A DNA stretch of 64,000 nucleotides from Piliocolobus tephrosceles (GCF_002776525.5 NC_045441.1:111192325-111256324); one strand, 5' to 3'; positions 37,688 to 50,354 are shown, numbered from the stretch's first letter. Notes: generated by a model from the sequence alone, not told the origin. Numbers and translations are program-made.

Positions 37688-38260
37688 ACCGTGTATCTTT
37701 ATATAGTGTGATTAGAATGTATAATTGTTCCCTGAAAGAGAACTGAAAGAGAAGCCTTTGGGTCTCCTCTGTGTTTCCATAATAGGCTAATTTAATCTAC
37801 TCTTTTTACTCTGTTCCTGCCATGAAAAGACAATTTTGTTTAGCCAAGCAGTAATAAACCCTCTAAAAATGAGTTCAGAAACAAGAGTTTTTTTTTTTTC
37901 TTTCCTAACTCTTCTTTATTTTTGATATGCTATTTTGAACCAGTAGTCTGTTTTTCAAAGAGAGAACTGTTATTCTCACTTGTGTTTTCATGAAATTTTC
38001 CCTAACAATTCAAGTCATGCCCAGCATGAGTTATTTGAATTTGGAAAATATTAATCTCACAGTTTTGTATCATATTTAGCACTCCATCTTTTTATTTTAG
38101 TAAACTTCTTGAACAAAGGTATAAGTTAAGTCAATATACAGATAAAAAATAATAGGATGTTTTTTATAGCTTTGTGTGCAGCAGAAAATATTACTTAAAA
38201 AGCATTTTTAGTGACCTACTTTATTTATGGAATGCTGTTAGAAACTATAGAAATGGGAAA
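37688..38260. repeat. Old tandem duplication, unit 2
   Basis: Second copy directly abutting unit 1, diverged by substitutions and small indels (including a T13 run at 37888-37900). Anchors and order as in unit 1. No match to a repeat family I know. Confidence 0.75.
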
Positions 38261-38549
38261 TTATTAGGACTTGTCCTGTAGATATTTAGAACCCAGTAAA
38301 AAGAAAGGGTGAATTTAAGATGTTCTTCTGTCACGAAGAAAAGTACTAAGTAGCAAAGTGAAAACAAATTTTAAAAAGTATTTTAAAAGCTCTGAGGAAA
38401 TACAGAACTCATCCACATAGGGGATTCGGGAATTGTCTCTGACAAAAGGTGGGCCAGAGGAATTGGAGATAGAAAGATTGTTGAGAAAAGCAGAAACGTT
38501 AGTGTGGGGCATTTTAGGTCAAAACAACATAACATGATAACATAAAAGC

Positions 38550-38573
38550 AAAAAAAAAAAAAAAAAAAAAAAA
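38550..38573. repeat. Poly(A) run of 24
   Basis: Uninterrupted A24 with no recognised retrotransposon body attached. Probably polymorphic. Confidence 0.95.
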
Positions 38574-38754
38574 GGAAAAGCAAATAAATAGAAACTTCAA
38601 GTTTAATTTTGAGTGTCAGAAATCTGCCAGACAGCTAGGTAAAAATGATCAGTGAACAGATGGCTCTATGAGTCTGACGTTGAGAATAAACTGTTTTGGT
38701 TTGGAATTATCTCTGTCTTCCTCTCTCTCGCTGTCCCCTCCACCCTTCCATGTG

Positions 38755-39100
38755 TTTCTAGCATTGCTACCTACTAGGGATGCAAAGGTAAATAATGCAG
38801 AATCAGTTTTCAGGGAGTTCACACACTAGTTGGAAGTCATATAATCAAACAATTTTCACAGAATAGAATGTCACAGCAAGATATTAGCAAGGTGCTATCA
38901 AGGGAGGATCTGATACCTGCTTAGGAAAGTCAGGGAAAATTTGACAGATGGTGATGTGTCAGTGGTGTATAGAGGGTAAAACATGGGACAATTTCCAAGG
39001 GAAATAGTAAAAACATAGAAAAATGTCAAATTAGAAGAATCTTGATATGAGTACAGTATAGTGTTCATATGGGAAAAGTAAGGTAAAATAGCACCAGAAT
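38755..39100 (+). mobile_element. Possible ancient L2-like repeat
   Basis: Phrases GCAAAGGTAAATAATGCAGA, AGGGAGTTCACACACTAGTTGGAAG, CATATAATCAAACAATT, AAGGTGCTATCAAG and AGTCAGGGAAAATTTGACAGATGGTGATGT follow the order of a common mammal-wide repeat ('...gtccctgccctcatggagcttacattctagtggg...agtgctatgaag...ggtcagggaaggc...'). Strongly diverged. Confidence 0.4.
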
Positions 39101-39447
39101 AAAAATCACTTTACATACTTTTCTAAGATACTTGATGGCCCTTCTTTGTTGGAATTGAAGAGAGGCTTTCAAGTAAATATTTGCATTTTAGTAATAACTG
39201 TCAGATTAAACTATATTAGAATCAGTCACAGCATGGGGGAGAAAGAACTTTTAGCAGGTTATTTTAATAATTCTGACAAGATATAATGAAGGTCTAAAAA
39301 TAGATCAATATTGGGAGTATTTGAATTTCAAAGAGAGAGATTTGTATTTTTCAGCCTGTTTACCATTAACTTTTGGGGATTTTATGGAATGATATATGAA
39401 TTAAGCATTATGTGAAAACTGGATAAACAAGACTTCCTGCCTATGTA

Positions 39448-39467
39448 GACACACACACACACACACT
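39448..39467. repeat. (AC)n microsatellite
   Basis: About ten AC units between GTAG and TAGT. Confidence 0.9.
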
Positions 39468-39641
39468 AGTTTTTAATTTTTAAATATTTAGTTAGTGATA
39501 AACTGAAGATTACTTTAAAATGTTAGCGAATTCACAGTAGTTTCTATTAATAATATTGATTAATGAATAATAAAAGCTACTTTCTAATTGAAGTCCATCA
39601 AAGAATTGAAGATTATATTAATGCTTAACAACATCACGAAT

Positions 39642-39930
<289 letters not shown>

Positions 39931-39960
39931 TCATATTAAGAACTTATATTGATACCAATT

Positions 39961-40278
39961 TTTTTTGTTTTTGTTGCTATTTGTTTGTTTGTTTGGAGAC
40001 AAAGTCTCACTCTGTTGCCCAGGCTGGAGAACAGTGGCATGATCTCGGCTCACTGCAACTTCCACCTCCCAGGTTCAAGCTATTCTCTTGTCTCAGACTC
40101 CCCAGTAGCTGGAATTACATGTGCCCGCCACCACACCCGGCTCATTTTTATATTTTTAGTAGAGATGGGGTTTCCCCGTCTCGGCTAGGCTCATCTTAAA
40201 CTCCTGACCTCAAGTGATCCACCCTCCTCACCCTCTCAAAGTGCTAGGATTACAAGTGTGAGCCACCATACCAGGCCC
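39961..40278 (-). mobile_element. Full-length Alu, antisense
   Basis: Complete antisense Alu with a degenerate T/TTTG tail (39961-39993), both monomers and a 5' end reading CACCATACCAGGCCC. Only about 55 bp separate it from the oppositely oriented Alu at 39642-39905, so the two form an inverted Alu pair. Confidence 0.95.
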
Positions 40279-41432
40279 AGTTTATTTTAATATATGTAAG
40301 TAGTTAGATAATGGTGTCATTCATGGATGTAAGAAATACAGAAAAAGGAGAAGGTTAATGTGTTCAGTTATGAATGTGTTGATCCTGAAGAACTTACAGA
40401 ATTGTCCTAAAAGGCAGTTGTACATTCAAGGAGATAACTGCCTCCTAGAAATGTCTGGCTTTGATATATAAACTTGGAATCTATCGTCCTATATAACTAA
40501 CTACCTAGCTAATGATTGCTGAGACAATAGGGGGATGTGTGGAAAGAGAGGAAGCTAAGCACAGAATTCCTTAAAACAGAAGTCATGAAGAGAAAGCCAT
40601 CGGTATTACTAACTAAAAATTGTAGACAGGTAGGAGTAGTAGAAGACCAAGAAAGACATCCCAACATCTAAGGGAAAAAGGAACACCCGAGTTCCTCAAA
40701 ATGTTTTTCCGAATTCTTGGATGATCATAATATATTTTCTTTTGTTCTTATATAACTTGAATCTTTACTACAATTGTTACTTAAATATTACCTACATGTA
40801 ATTATAGAAATATTTTCCTTTAAAGGAAGAATGATTGTTTAAGCAATCATTTGTCTTCCATTTTAGTAACATTAAAATAATACAACAGAATGTAATGTGA
40901 CATTTTATGAATAATATATCTGGTGTGTGAATATCTGATCCACTTTGGTAATAAACTGAAAGGTAGCATAATTTGTTGTAATCCCACCCCATAATTTTCA
41001 GAATGCCAGGCAAAGTTCTCAGTGTGAGTAATGCCTCAGAAAAATATAAAGTTTTAATATCTTTTAATATCTAATAGTTTTCAGAAATTGCTTATGGAAA
41101 GGAATATTGTTTAACAAGGCTAACTTATCTTCCATTTATGAAAAATCCAGTTTTCAATGAATTCACCCACATTTGTACTGTACAATTAAAGATTGAGAGG
41201 GAATTGATGAGCTATAGCTAAGCATCTGTAGCACACATTCAACATTCTGATGTGTAATTTTAAGACTAGAATTGATATAATTCTAAAATGTCACATGTTG
41301 TGAGGCTTTGTATGTTTCACTTTGCTTGGGTGTAAAGTAAAAATTCTAGGAAATAAAATATTATTACTACTGAATTTATATATAGGAATCATTAATACTC
41401 CTGTTCTTAAGTCTATAACCAACTATAATTTG
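40279..41432. other. Unique DNA with a segment related to 41556-41622
   Basis: No interspersed repeat recognised. The segment 40934-40992 resembles an insertion found 600 bp downstream in an L1 (see findings). Confidence 0.5.
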
Positions 41433-41783
41433 CTTTGGCTTAAGAAACAGCAAATAATGCTGCAATATACCTGGGCATACAGACATCTCTGCAAGGTGCT
41501 GATTTCATTTCCCTGTGTATATACTCAAAATTGGGATTGCTGGAACATATAACAGTCTGATCTACTTTGATGCTTTGATGACGTACTATAAAATGAAATA
41601 ATTTGCTGTAATCCCACCCCATTCTATTTTAATTTTTTTGAGTAACCCCCATGCTGTTTTCCATAATGACTGTACTAATTTACATTCCCACCAACAGTGG
41701 ACGAGGGTTTCCTTTTCTCCACACCATCACCAACACTTGTTATTGCTTCTTTTCCTGATAACAGCCATTCTAATAAGTGTGAG
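41433..41783 (-). mobile_element. LINE-1 ORF2 segment, inverted half of a second twin-primed L1
   Basis: Plus-strand text is antisense L1: AATAATGCTGCAATATACCTGGGC, GATTTCATTTCCCTGTGTATATACTC, GGGATTGCTGGAACATATAACAG, CTGTTTTCCATAATGACTGTACTAATTTACATTCCCACCAACAGTGG and CCATTCTAATAAGTGTGAG. A 67-bp foreign segment (41556-41622) interrupts it. Its L1 end at the low side connects in L1 order to the start of the next, plus-strand piece. Confidence 0.88.
41556..41622. other. 67-bp insertion inside L1, related to 40934-40992
   Basis: In L1 the text should run from 'catataacag' straight to 'ttctattttaatttttttgag'. Instead 67 bp intervene. Its ends match 40934-40992: TCTGATCYACTTTG at the left and ATAATTTGYTGTAATCCCACCCCAT at the right. 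The middle is diverged. Confidence 0.7.
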
Positions 41784-42390
41784 TCAAGATACAGAAAAAA
41801 AACAAAGTGTCAACCAAACAATGGTGAACACATCCATTGTGTATTGTGTGTGTGTTTGTGTATGTATACAACAGTAAATACACATATATATATGCACACA
41901 TGTATGCACACTGGAACATTATTCAGTTTAAAGAAGTGATCCTGTCATTTGCATTAACATGAATGAGTTAGAAAGACATTATGCTAAATGAAATAAGCCA
42001 GACACAGAAAGAAAAATACTGCATGATTTCAGGTATAAGTGGAATTTTAAAAATTAACCAGTTGCATACATAAAACTAGAGAGTAGAATGGTGATTACTG
42101 GGGCAGGGTTTTGGGGAGTACATGAGGGCATGTGGGTCAGAATGAATAAACTAGAGATCTAATATACAGCATGAGGACTATAGTTAATAATTGTGCATTA
42201 TATATGGAAAATGTATTAAGAGAGTAGACTTTAGATGCTCTTACCACACTCACACATACATATATGCATACAAATCAAAGGTGTGAGATGATAGATATGT
42301 TCATTTGTTTGATTGTAGTAATCATTTCACTATGCATATGCATGTCAAAACACTATGTAGGGAACTTTATATGTATGCAATAAAGAAAAG
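41784..42390 (+). mobile_element. LINE-1 3' end, direct half of the second twin-primed L1
   Basis: Begins TCAAGATACAGAAAAAAAAC, the ORF2 point that follows the inverted part. It continues through CACTGGAACATTATTCAG, AACATGAATGAGTTAGAAAGACATTATGCTAAATGAAATAAGCC, AGAGTAGAATGGTGATTACTGGGGCAGG and GTGTGAGATGATAGATATGTTCATTTG. The AATAAA at 42379-42384 is near its 3' end. A TG/TA-rich patch at 41848-41910 has expanded inside it. Confidence 0.9.
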
Positions 42391-45222
42391 GCAGCAGACA
42401 AAGCTCCACAGATACTTACAGATACATTAGTTTAACAGTTTTTGCAGAACTTCTCAAATCTTCCCTGGAGAAAGATTGACTTTGCTGTTGCCTTTTGTCA
42501 CTTAAACATCAGTGACTAAGCAAAAGCCTTTCATTTTCTTGGTGTCAGTCCTAAAATTTCCCTGGGCTGTAAACGACCAATTAGTGCCAAAACTGTGGAG
42601 ACACTTCAGTTATCTTGGTTTAGACTCTGAGCTGAGCTTTCATTTGTCTGTTAGAAGCCTGATAATTAGATTTCTTTCTGAATATAAGCTAAATTTTAAG
42701 AAGGATCCTGGAGTTTTACAAGCACATCATTCAGTGTAGTGTAGTCTAAATCCAACTTGACTATTTTCCCTTTACTCTCTTTTCCATCATATATTATCCT
42801 TTGTAGTGTAAATTACTGCTGCAAAAAAGCACATGTTAAAAATTACTGAAAATATGCCTTTTCTTTAAAAATAGTCTGTGTATTTTATAAATTAATTCTA
42901 ATTATATTGTTAATATATTTAAAGTAAAATTTGGATGTTTAGGTTATAATCTAATATAATTGTTATCTTTCTTATCTGAAACAGCATTTTATTTGAAATT
43001 CTGTAGGTGTCATCTTCACATTGCTTTTTTACTTTATATGTTCAATAGTAGAATGCCATAGCAAGATTGGCACTTAGCTGTGTCTTAAATATTGCAAACC
43101 ATAAAAAACAATGTTATATTAATTGATGAATTTGATGATTTGAAGTATTTAAAATAGAGAAGTATAACTAGCGTTAAGATTTTGTATTATTCTTTAATCA
43201 CTTTTATATGCTTGCAATTATCCTATTAACAGATTTGTTCAGTCTCTGCACCTTATTCTAACATAATTGAGATATTTTTTGCTGTATTCTCATTTTTCAT
43301 TATGAGGTGATAACCTAATTTACTCCACGTGTTCTTACGGCTCTTTCAAATATAAACTTTGCTGAACATAATGGACCACTTTATGACAAATTTAGAATAT
43401 GACTACATTTTACATTTTTGAATACTTAATATTATATTTAAACTTAGTTTATTTGAGGTTACAGAAAAAAAATTAAAGTATTTTATACCTTTTATACTTA
43501 ATGCTACTGTTTTGATTCAAACCGACTAAAAATAATTTAAATAAAATGACTTTTGATAATTTTAATGTATAGAATTAAATTTTTCAAGAGATTTTTGTGG
43601 AAGCCCTGATTAGCCAAATACTGCTCTTCAGTTTCTCCTGTCTGTATTACCATTGCAGAAACATCCAGCTAACTTGAAAGTTTATTCTCACCAGAATTCT
43701 AGGACCAATTTTGACCTCGGTCAAGAGTAATGTGAACAGCAAATCCCTCATCTTGAGATTTAGTGTTTTTACCATTAGTGTTTCTCTGAATGTGATTTTG
43801 TGTGTCAGCTCTGGTAACCTCCCTTCTAGCTTGTTCTCAAACATATTCCCAAAAAGACATTCAGCTTTGGTCACCGAGTCCTTGATTTTTTGTGTGTATC
43901 TCAGTTTTTGTCATTGAATTCCCTGTGTCCCACTATCTACCTTATAAACTGCCTTATCCCCTGCACCATTGTCTAAGAACATGGGACCTTTCTTTTTCCA
44001 AATTCTAAAATCGAAAGCTGTCCTGGCTGTCCATATTATCTCTAAATTACACATTGGGACCTGGCTGTAAATTGACAAACATCTTTCACATCACCTACTT
44101 GTCTGCTTAGATTTCTTAATATGAAGAGTGCCATCAAATATAATCAAATCAATTCACTAAGATATGAAATGTCAAGAGGCCTTGTTAATTGCATTCCTTT
44201 TCCCCAAAAATAATAGTTTGCTTAAGATGCCTTTGTTGCTCTACTTTCAGAACAAGATACACATGTCCAGCACTTGTGAGTTGTTCTGTGTCTTGGTTAC
44301 TTTCCTGCACAGAAGACAGGTCTGGTTGCAAGCCTGTTGCCCCCAATTTAGCCTAATTTCACTACGGTTAACTTCATCACATCCACCATTCTGACGGCAA
44401 GTTGATCTGCCTATAAGCTTGTGTGTCAGCTCTCCAAAATATAATTCATAAATTCAATTTGAAAAAAAACACCTCAGAGTAAACATATTTTAAAAATTCC
44501 GCCTCACAATTTCCCCTTAAAGGATTAGAGAACTGTTTTCTGTTAGTGTTGAGTCAAAGAATGAACTGAGGATAAGAGAAAGGCAGAACTAAGGGTTGCA
44601 AAATTCAGATTGAAAAATGTTGACTTTTTAAGTCGTCATCCTGAGGAGTGTGATAACCACAGCCTCTGATTATACTAGAGTATATTAATCCTTTATTGCT
44701 GATTAATTACCACAAACCTGAGTAAAGACCAACGGTGTTGATTCAGAGTGGAGATATGGTGCTTGTTTGTAGCCCTGACAGAGAACTCCGCAGAGTTAGC
44801 ATATGAAGTCTAACTCTTTAAGGTGATTTTATTTATTCTTATGTTGAGTTTTTCATAATATAAAAGTGTAAAAGCAGGGTGATCTCTTTATCGAAATTTA
44901 AGGAACATGAAAAGCAATTTTAAAATATTCAATACTAAGACTCAAAAGTACAGGAGTCTGAAACTTTGTATGTGTCCATTAAATAATTTTTTTCTGTTTT
45001 AAAATGTATATTCACATCAATAAAAACAAGCAAGCACACATCCATGTACACATACACTTATATTTCCATTAAACAAGTATCACATAAGAACAAAATATCG
45101 TTAAGCAACTTTGTTTTCTCTCCCAATCATGCTTTAAGTTTATTCCATAGGAGTTAGTCTTTCCCTTTACCAGGATCAAATTTTTGGTCAGAAATGTAAA
45201 TTTCTCAATAGTAAATATATTT
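42391..45222. other. 2.8 kb unique DNA
   Basis: No repeat recognised with confidence. A phrase near 44697 (TGCTGATTAATTACCACAAACC) may be a scrap of an antisense MLT1 end. Frames at 43647-43917 and 44164-44394 carry no motif. Confidence 0.45.
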
Positions 45223-45485
45223 CTTTGGGAGGCCAAGATGGGCAGATCACTTGAGGTCAGGAGTTCAAGACCAGCCCTGGCCAACATGACGAAGCCCTGT
45301 CTCTACTAAAAATACAAAAATTAGCCTGGTGTGGTGGTGCACACCTGTCATTCCAGCTACTCTGGAGGCTGAGGCATGAGAATCGTTTGAACCAGGAGGT
45401 GGAGGTTGCAGGTGGTGAGATTACACCACGGCATTCCCGCTTGGATGACAGAATGAGACTCTGTCTCAAAAAAGAAAAAAAAAAA
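45223..45485 (+). mobile_element. 5'-truncated Alu
   Basis: Starts CTTTGGGAGGCCAAGATGGG, lacking about the first 35 bases of Alu. The rest of the dimer and an A-rich tail (AAAAAAGAAAAAAAAAAA) are present. Sequence decay (CATTCCCGCTTGGATGACAG) suggests S- or J-type. Confidence 0.92.
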
Positions 45486-45892
45486 TGAAGTAACTTGAAT
45501 TCACTAAGTGCAAAATTAGTAATTAGTAATTAAATTATCTAGTTCAGGACAGACTGAGGTGGGTGAAAGTTAACATTCCCGGAGGCATCAATTAGGTTAA
45601 AGAGGACAAATTACTAAAACATGTAATTGAATGCATCAGAGAACTGCAGAAGCAATAAAGACAAGGTATTCAAAATTTTCACAAAAGACACCTTGCTGGA
45701 AAGACAAAACCAGCAGGAGAAGTGCTTTCTGCTCACTGTCAGTATCCCCTTCAAAACAGGTGTCACAATCTGAAGCCATGTGGTCAGGAGACTGGGCCTG
45801 GGCTGAGAAAATCCGAAGATCAAAACAGATCTCCTTCAGGTTTTAGGCTTAGTGTACAGGTAACTTCCAGGAGAGCAAGAGGGGAGTATTTT

Positions 45893-46060
45893 ATTTTTCT
45901 ATTACTAAGTAACAAATTACCACAAATTTAGCAGCTTAAAATATATACATCCATAATATTACAGTTTTGTAGGATGGAACATTTGGCAAGCTGGGAAATA
46001 AATTTTTATTGTTTAAGCCAATAAATTGTTGCTGTTTCTTTTGTTGAAAGAAACAAAACA
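45893..46060. mobile_element. MLT1 LTR end fragments in inverted arrangement
   Basis: 45893-45960 reads as an antisense MLT1 3' end (CTATTACTAAGTAACAAATTACCACAAATTTAGCAGCTTAAAA). 45990-46050 reads as a sense-strand MLT1 3' end (GGGAAATAAATTTTTATTGTTTAAGCC). The two face away from each other across about 30 bp. Both are short. Confidence 0.5.
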
Positions 46061-46162
46061 AAATAAAACCTGCCAACTTAAAATTTTAAACCAGCAGAAG
46101 TATTTATTACCATTGAAGTCTTGCATTCAGGAAAACAAAAGTTTAGACCATTGTTATTATTA

Positions 46163-46196
<34 letters not shown>

Positions 46197-46747
46197 TGCC
46201 AGTAGGTTTTACTGCAAGAAATACTTTATCTTCAGGATGAATGAAAATAATTCTAGATTAAAAAATGAAACTAAGGGAAGGAATAAAATACACCAGGAGG
46301 GGTAAATAAGCACATAATAAACAATATTGGTTGTAAAACATAATGTTTTGTGCAACTTAAAATATATGTAAAAATAAAATGCAAAGCAATTATGTATAAA
46401 ATACATAGCAGGATAAGCAAAGTGAAAAGGTTCATGAATTCTAGCAGGACCAGGGACATTTGTATTAGTCTATGACAAGTCAAGGGCTACCACTAAATCA
46501 CTGTAAGTAAATATATATGTAGAAAGTTAATTGAAGGGAAAACGCAATAATAAAAATATTGAATTAACATAAAAGATGTAAAGAAATGAATGAAAGGGGA
46601 ACATAAGGCAGAAGTGCTAAGGAGGACATAATCATTATGACAGAAGATATAAATCAGTGTCTCAGTAATGACATTATGCATATGAAAGGAAAATAGATCC
46701 CAGTGCCCCAAATCACTAAGTCAAGGGAACAGTCAAGCTGAGAACTA
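46061..46747. other. AT-rich unique DNA
   Basis: Apart from the (TTA)n run, no repeat or gene signal. Confidence 0.5.
46151..46197. repeat. (TTA)n microsatellite
   Basis: About 15 TTA/ATT units with one early slip. Probably polymorphic. Confidence 0.95.
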
Positions 46748-47273
46748 TGTCAGGCAAACCTGTCTCCCATTTTAGCTACAAAGATAAGAAGTTACACATC
46801 TTCCTCACAATTTACCCAGAGGAAATTCCTTGTGGACAAAGGACAGACAGAACTCAAAGTCACCATCTAAGGCTGACCTGAGACAAATGCATTCCTAATT
46901 GCTTCCCCTACCCTATTGCTTAAGTAAAATGCAGATTATTCACTGAGCTAGACTAAATTGTATATTCAGTGGAAGGCTTATCAAGGACTGAAAAGAATGC
47001 AACCTTTTGTCTCTTATCTACTTCTAACCTGGAAGCCCCCACTTCAAGTTATCTTGCCTTACCAGACTGAACCAATGCATATCCTCCGCATATTGATTGA
47101 TGTATCATGTCTCCCTAAAATGTATAAAAGCAAACTATACCCCCAACCACCTTCGACACATGCTATCAAGACTTCCTGAGGCTATGTCACTGGCGTGTCC
47201 TTAATCTTGGCAAAATAAACTTTCTAAAGTGACTGACACTGTCTCAATTATTTTGGGTTAACATGTATAAGTG
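46748..47273 (+). mobile_element. Solo LTR of an endogenous retrovirus (MER-type), family not assigned
   Basis: Starts TGTCAGGCAAACCTGTCTCCCATTTTAGC and ends GGGTTAACA. TATAAAAG at 47123-47130 and AATAAA at 47214-47219 have correct LTR spacing. The phrases CCCCCAACCACCTTCGACACATG, CTTCCTGAGGCTATGTCAC and CAAAATAAACTTTCTAAA are familiar from a primate MER LTR group. No clear target duplication found, so edges are approximate. Confidence 0.7.
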
Positions 47274-48440
47274 CTTTCAATGCTAATGTCATTGGACTCC
47301 AGTGAAGAAAACAAACCAAAATATAATTCTTGCTTGAAGCAAGCATAAATTATGAAAGAACAAATAGTTTTAAAGAAATGGAAGAAGGTATAGGATGTGA
47401 ATATTAAGTAAAAGTAAGGTGAGGAAGCTGGATCAGTACAAGACAAAATAAGCATTTAAGTCAAGATGCACAGGTTGCAAAACCTGAATTCAGAGAAGGG
47501 AATGTCTGTGGTTGTCTCCCTCTCTTTCCTTTCTTATAGGTCTTTTTCTCAACTTCTTCCTCCCCTCCCTAACCACAGTTTTGGAGCCCCCACATTCTTC
47601 TGTGTTTAGAGTTGTGGAGAGGGAGGAGTGACAACTCTCCAGGACAGTTCTCACTTGACTAGGACCATCACGATGATGTATCATTCATTACATTTTGTAG
47701 GTTTACTCTGTCAGCACCCTGATGGGTTATTAAGAAAGTTTCCCATATCTGCCAATGTCTATTAGTTCACTTGGTAACAGCACATATTTCCTGTGCAATC
47801 AAGTGATTGCCTGTGATTTCTCCCACATTCCTAGGCAATCAGTATTCTACTATGAAAGTTCCCTAATTCTTTCAGGTGTCTATCATGTATAGGGTTTAAG
47901 AAAACCCTATGCAGATTTTCTTGAAAGTATGGCCTATATCAGGTACAAAAAAAAAGAAAAATCTTGTATTTTTCACTTCAACAAATAGAGTCAAAAAGGT
48001 ACCTTTATTTTACTATTTTAGACCACTTTAGCCTGGCTCTGCCAGCTGTCTATCATGAATTAGAAACCAGTTCACCGTGTACCCAAAGATTTCCGGAAGT
48101 TTCCTTATAGCATCATCTAATTTTAAATAAAGAAGGGGCAGTCTTCACCCTTTGTTTAGAAGAAAAGCAGAATAGCTCGCTCTGAAGAAATTCTTCTCAC
48201 TCTTCTTATCCCCACCACTTGCCTTCTCAAGCCTTCAAAATGGTTGAGAGTTTTGGAAGTCATCTAATTGCTTCTTAGAACACTGAAAAGAATTGCACAT
48301 TAATTTAGCATTTCACTTTGGAAGGAGCTTCAGATTAAACTCCCATTTTAATATATAATTCAACATTGATCATTTTTACAAGAATTACTAAAAGTCGTTG
48401 TATAACTTTTTTATTTTTTATTTTTTAATCCTTTACGATT
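47274..48440. other. Unique DNA
   Basis: No repeat recognised. The stretch 47490-47690 is less AT-rich and has a Lys/Arg-rich minus-strand frame of 64 codons, without a motif. Confidence 0.45.
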
Positions 48441-49045
48441 GTGTTATGGATTCCCAAGATCGCCTTCAGGCTTGATGATTCACTGGAAGGACTCACAAGA
48501 CTCAGAAAAGCTGTCATACTCACATTTATAGTTTATTACACTAAAAGGAAACATTAAAATTGGTAAACAAAATGTGCAATGGGCAAATCCAGGAGAAGCC
48601 AGGCATAAGCTTCTAGCTGTCCTCTCTCAGTGAAGTTGCATGGAAGTGCTTAATTCTCCCAACAACAACATATGTGAAGCATTTCAACTAGGGAAACTCA
48701 GCTAGGCCTTGGTGTATGGGGTTTTTACTGGAAGTCAGTCACATAGGTATGCAGCCCCTTCCTGGCTGACCTCAGCTAATAGAGTCTACCCATCAGAGCC
48801 ACAGCAAACACAGGTATGCACCATAAATTATACTGTTACCACAAACTATCTGCTCAGACTGTTACTGTGTGGTCCAAAGCTTCAAGACATACAAACATAC
48901 ATTTAGGCAGAATATTACAAGGGCTCATAGCTCATCTTCCAGGAACCAATGAAGGAGACAGGCTTTTTATTTTGTATTTATTTATTTTTTCTGGAATGGG
49001 CCGGGTTTAAGCAACCCAGAGTTGCTGATTTAACTTCCTGCATAA
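48441..49045. mobile_element. Probable old LTR (ERVL-type), family uncertain
   Basis: Phrases TTCAGGCTTGATGATTCACTGGAAGGACTCACAAGACTCAGAAAAGC, TATAGTTTATTACACTAAAAGGAAAC and GGTTTTTACTGGAAGTCAGTCACATAGGTATGCA match, in order, a common old primate LTR as I remember it (MER21- or MLT2-like). Edges and strand are not certain. Confidence 0.5.
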
Positions 49046-50354
49046 TAAACTTTTCTTATTCTTTTACTAATAATTTTTGAATGTATGTTACTGTAGGAAA
49101 ATAAACTTCCCTGGATTTCTCCATACTGCTGTAAAAAGCCCCTTCCTTCTAGGACAGAGATGTAAAAAGTAAAAAAAGAATGTTTGTTTTTACTTCTCTG
49201 GAAGCACTTTATTCTCCATGTGACTTGAGAATTCAATTTGTAGGCATTCATTTGGTAAATTGCTCTGGTCCAAAAGGGCCAAATGATTACTAAACTGGGC
49301 CCCCAGGTGCCAGGAAGACTATGAAGCTATTTATCTAGATATCTGTGTTTCAAAAGAAATGAAGCCCTAGAAATTGGAAACATCTCTAGATCATAAAAGC
49401 TAAGACACAAGACTATCTAGATCCTAGAAACCCTTTTTTCTACGTAGTAAAAGGATAAAGTAGGGAGGAGATTCCTTCAGGAGGAGAGAGAGAGGCAGAA
49501 GTCTCCCATGTGTAAGCAGAGAAAAATAATGTTTCCTTGTCCCATGACCATGGAGGTCCCAGCCACTTACACAGGAAAGATTCCCCTGACTCTCATCTGT
49601 CTCTTCGAAGTAAGATCTGGGACAAGGTGGGAGAGGGAGTCAACATATGTATTATTTTCTGTAAAGTCATTAAGAAGTCTACTTCCTATGCAGAATACTT
49701 CATGTGTGCATCCAGGATAAAGTTAATAGTGATAAATACTAAAAAGTCAAAAATTAGGTGACATTTCCACGAATTCTGATATGTAAGTGGAAATAAACCA
49801 CACATAGCCATGAAAGCCACATCCGTAACTACACAGGAAGGAGCTTATGAAAGGCAAAGGAAATTACTATGTCATTGAAAGCCAGAGAATACTAAAAATT
49901 GACAAGACAGTATTTCCTGGAAAATTCTGCAGACAAGTGTTGTAAAGTAGCTGAAACTTTGATGGGGATACACCTCACAAGCTCCATTATTAACTGAAAG
50001 CAAGGGGTAAGTGGTTAGGTCAGAAGAAAGAAGAAACACTGTGTATAATGCTACAAGAAAACCAGAAGATTGAAAATAAGTACATTTCCAAAATGAAATA
50101 ATTACGAAGATAAAAATTATCAAATATGATGTGATAGATATCAAATAAAAAATAAAAAATCTAATATACATATCATGGGTATGGAAAATGGAGTGGACAG
50201 GGGAAAAATAATATGAAAAGATTAAAATGATGCAAGGTCTTGAGTTTGTCTATGATGTTTTCTATGGAAAGATCAGGAGGGTTGATAGAAAGAGCAAGAA
50301 AAAAGTGTCCTCTTACTCTAAGAAGAAAAACGATCTTCTAAGACTGGTTTCTCA

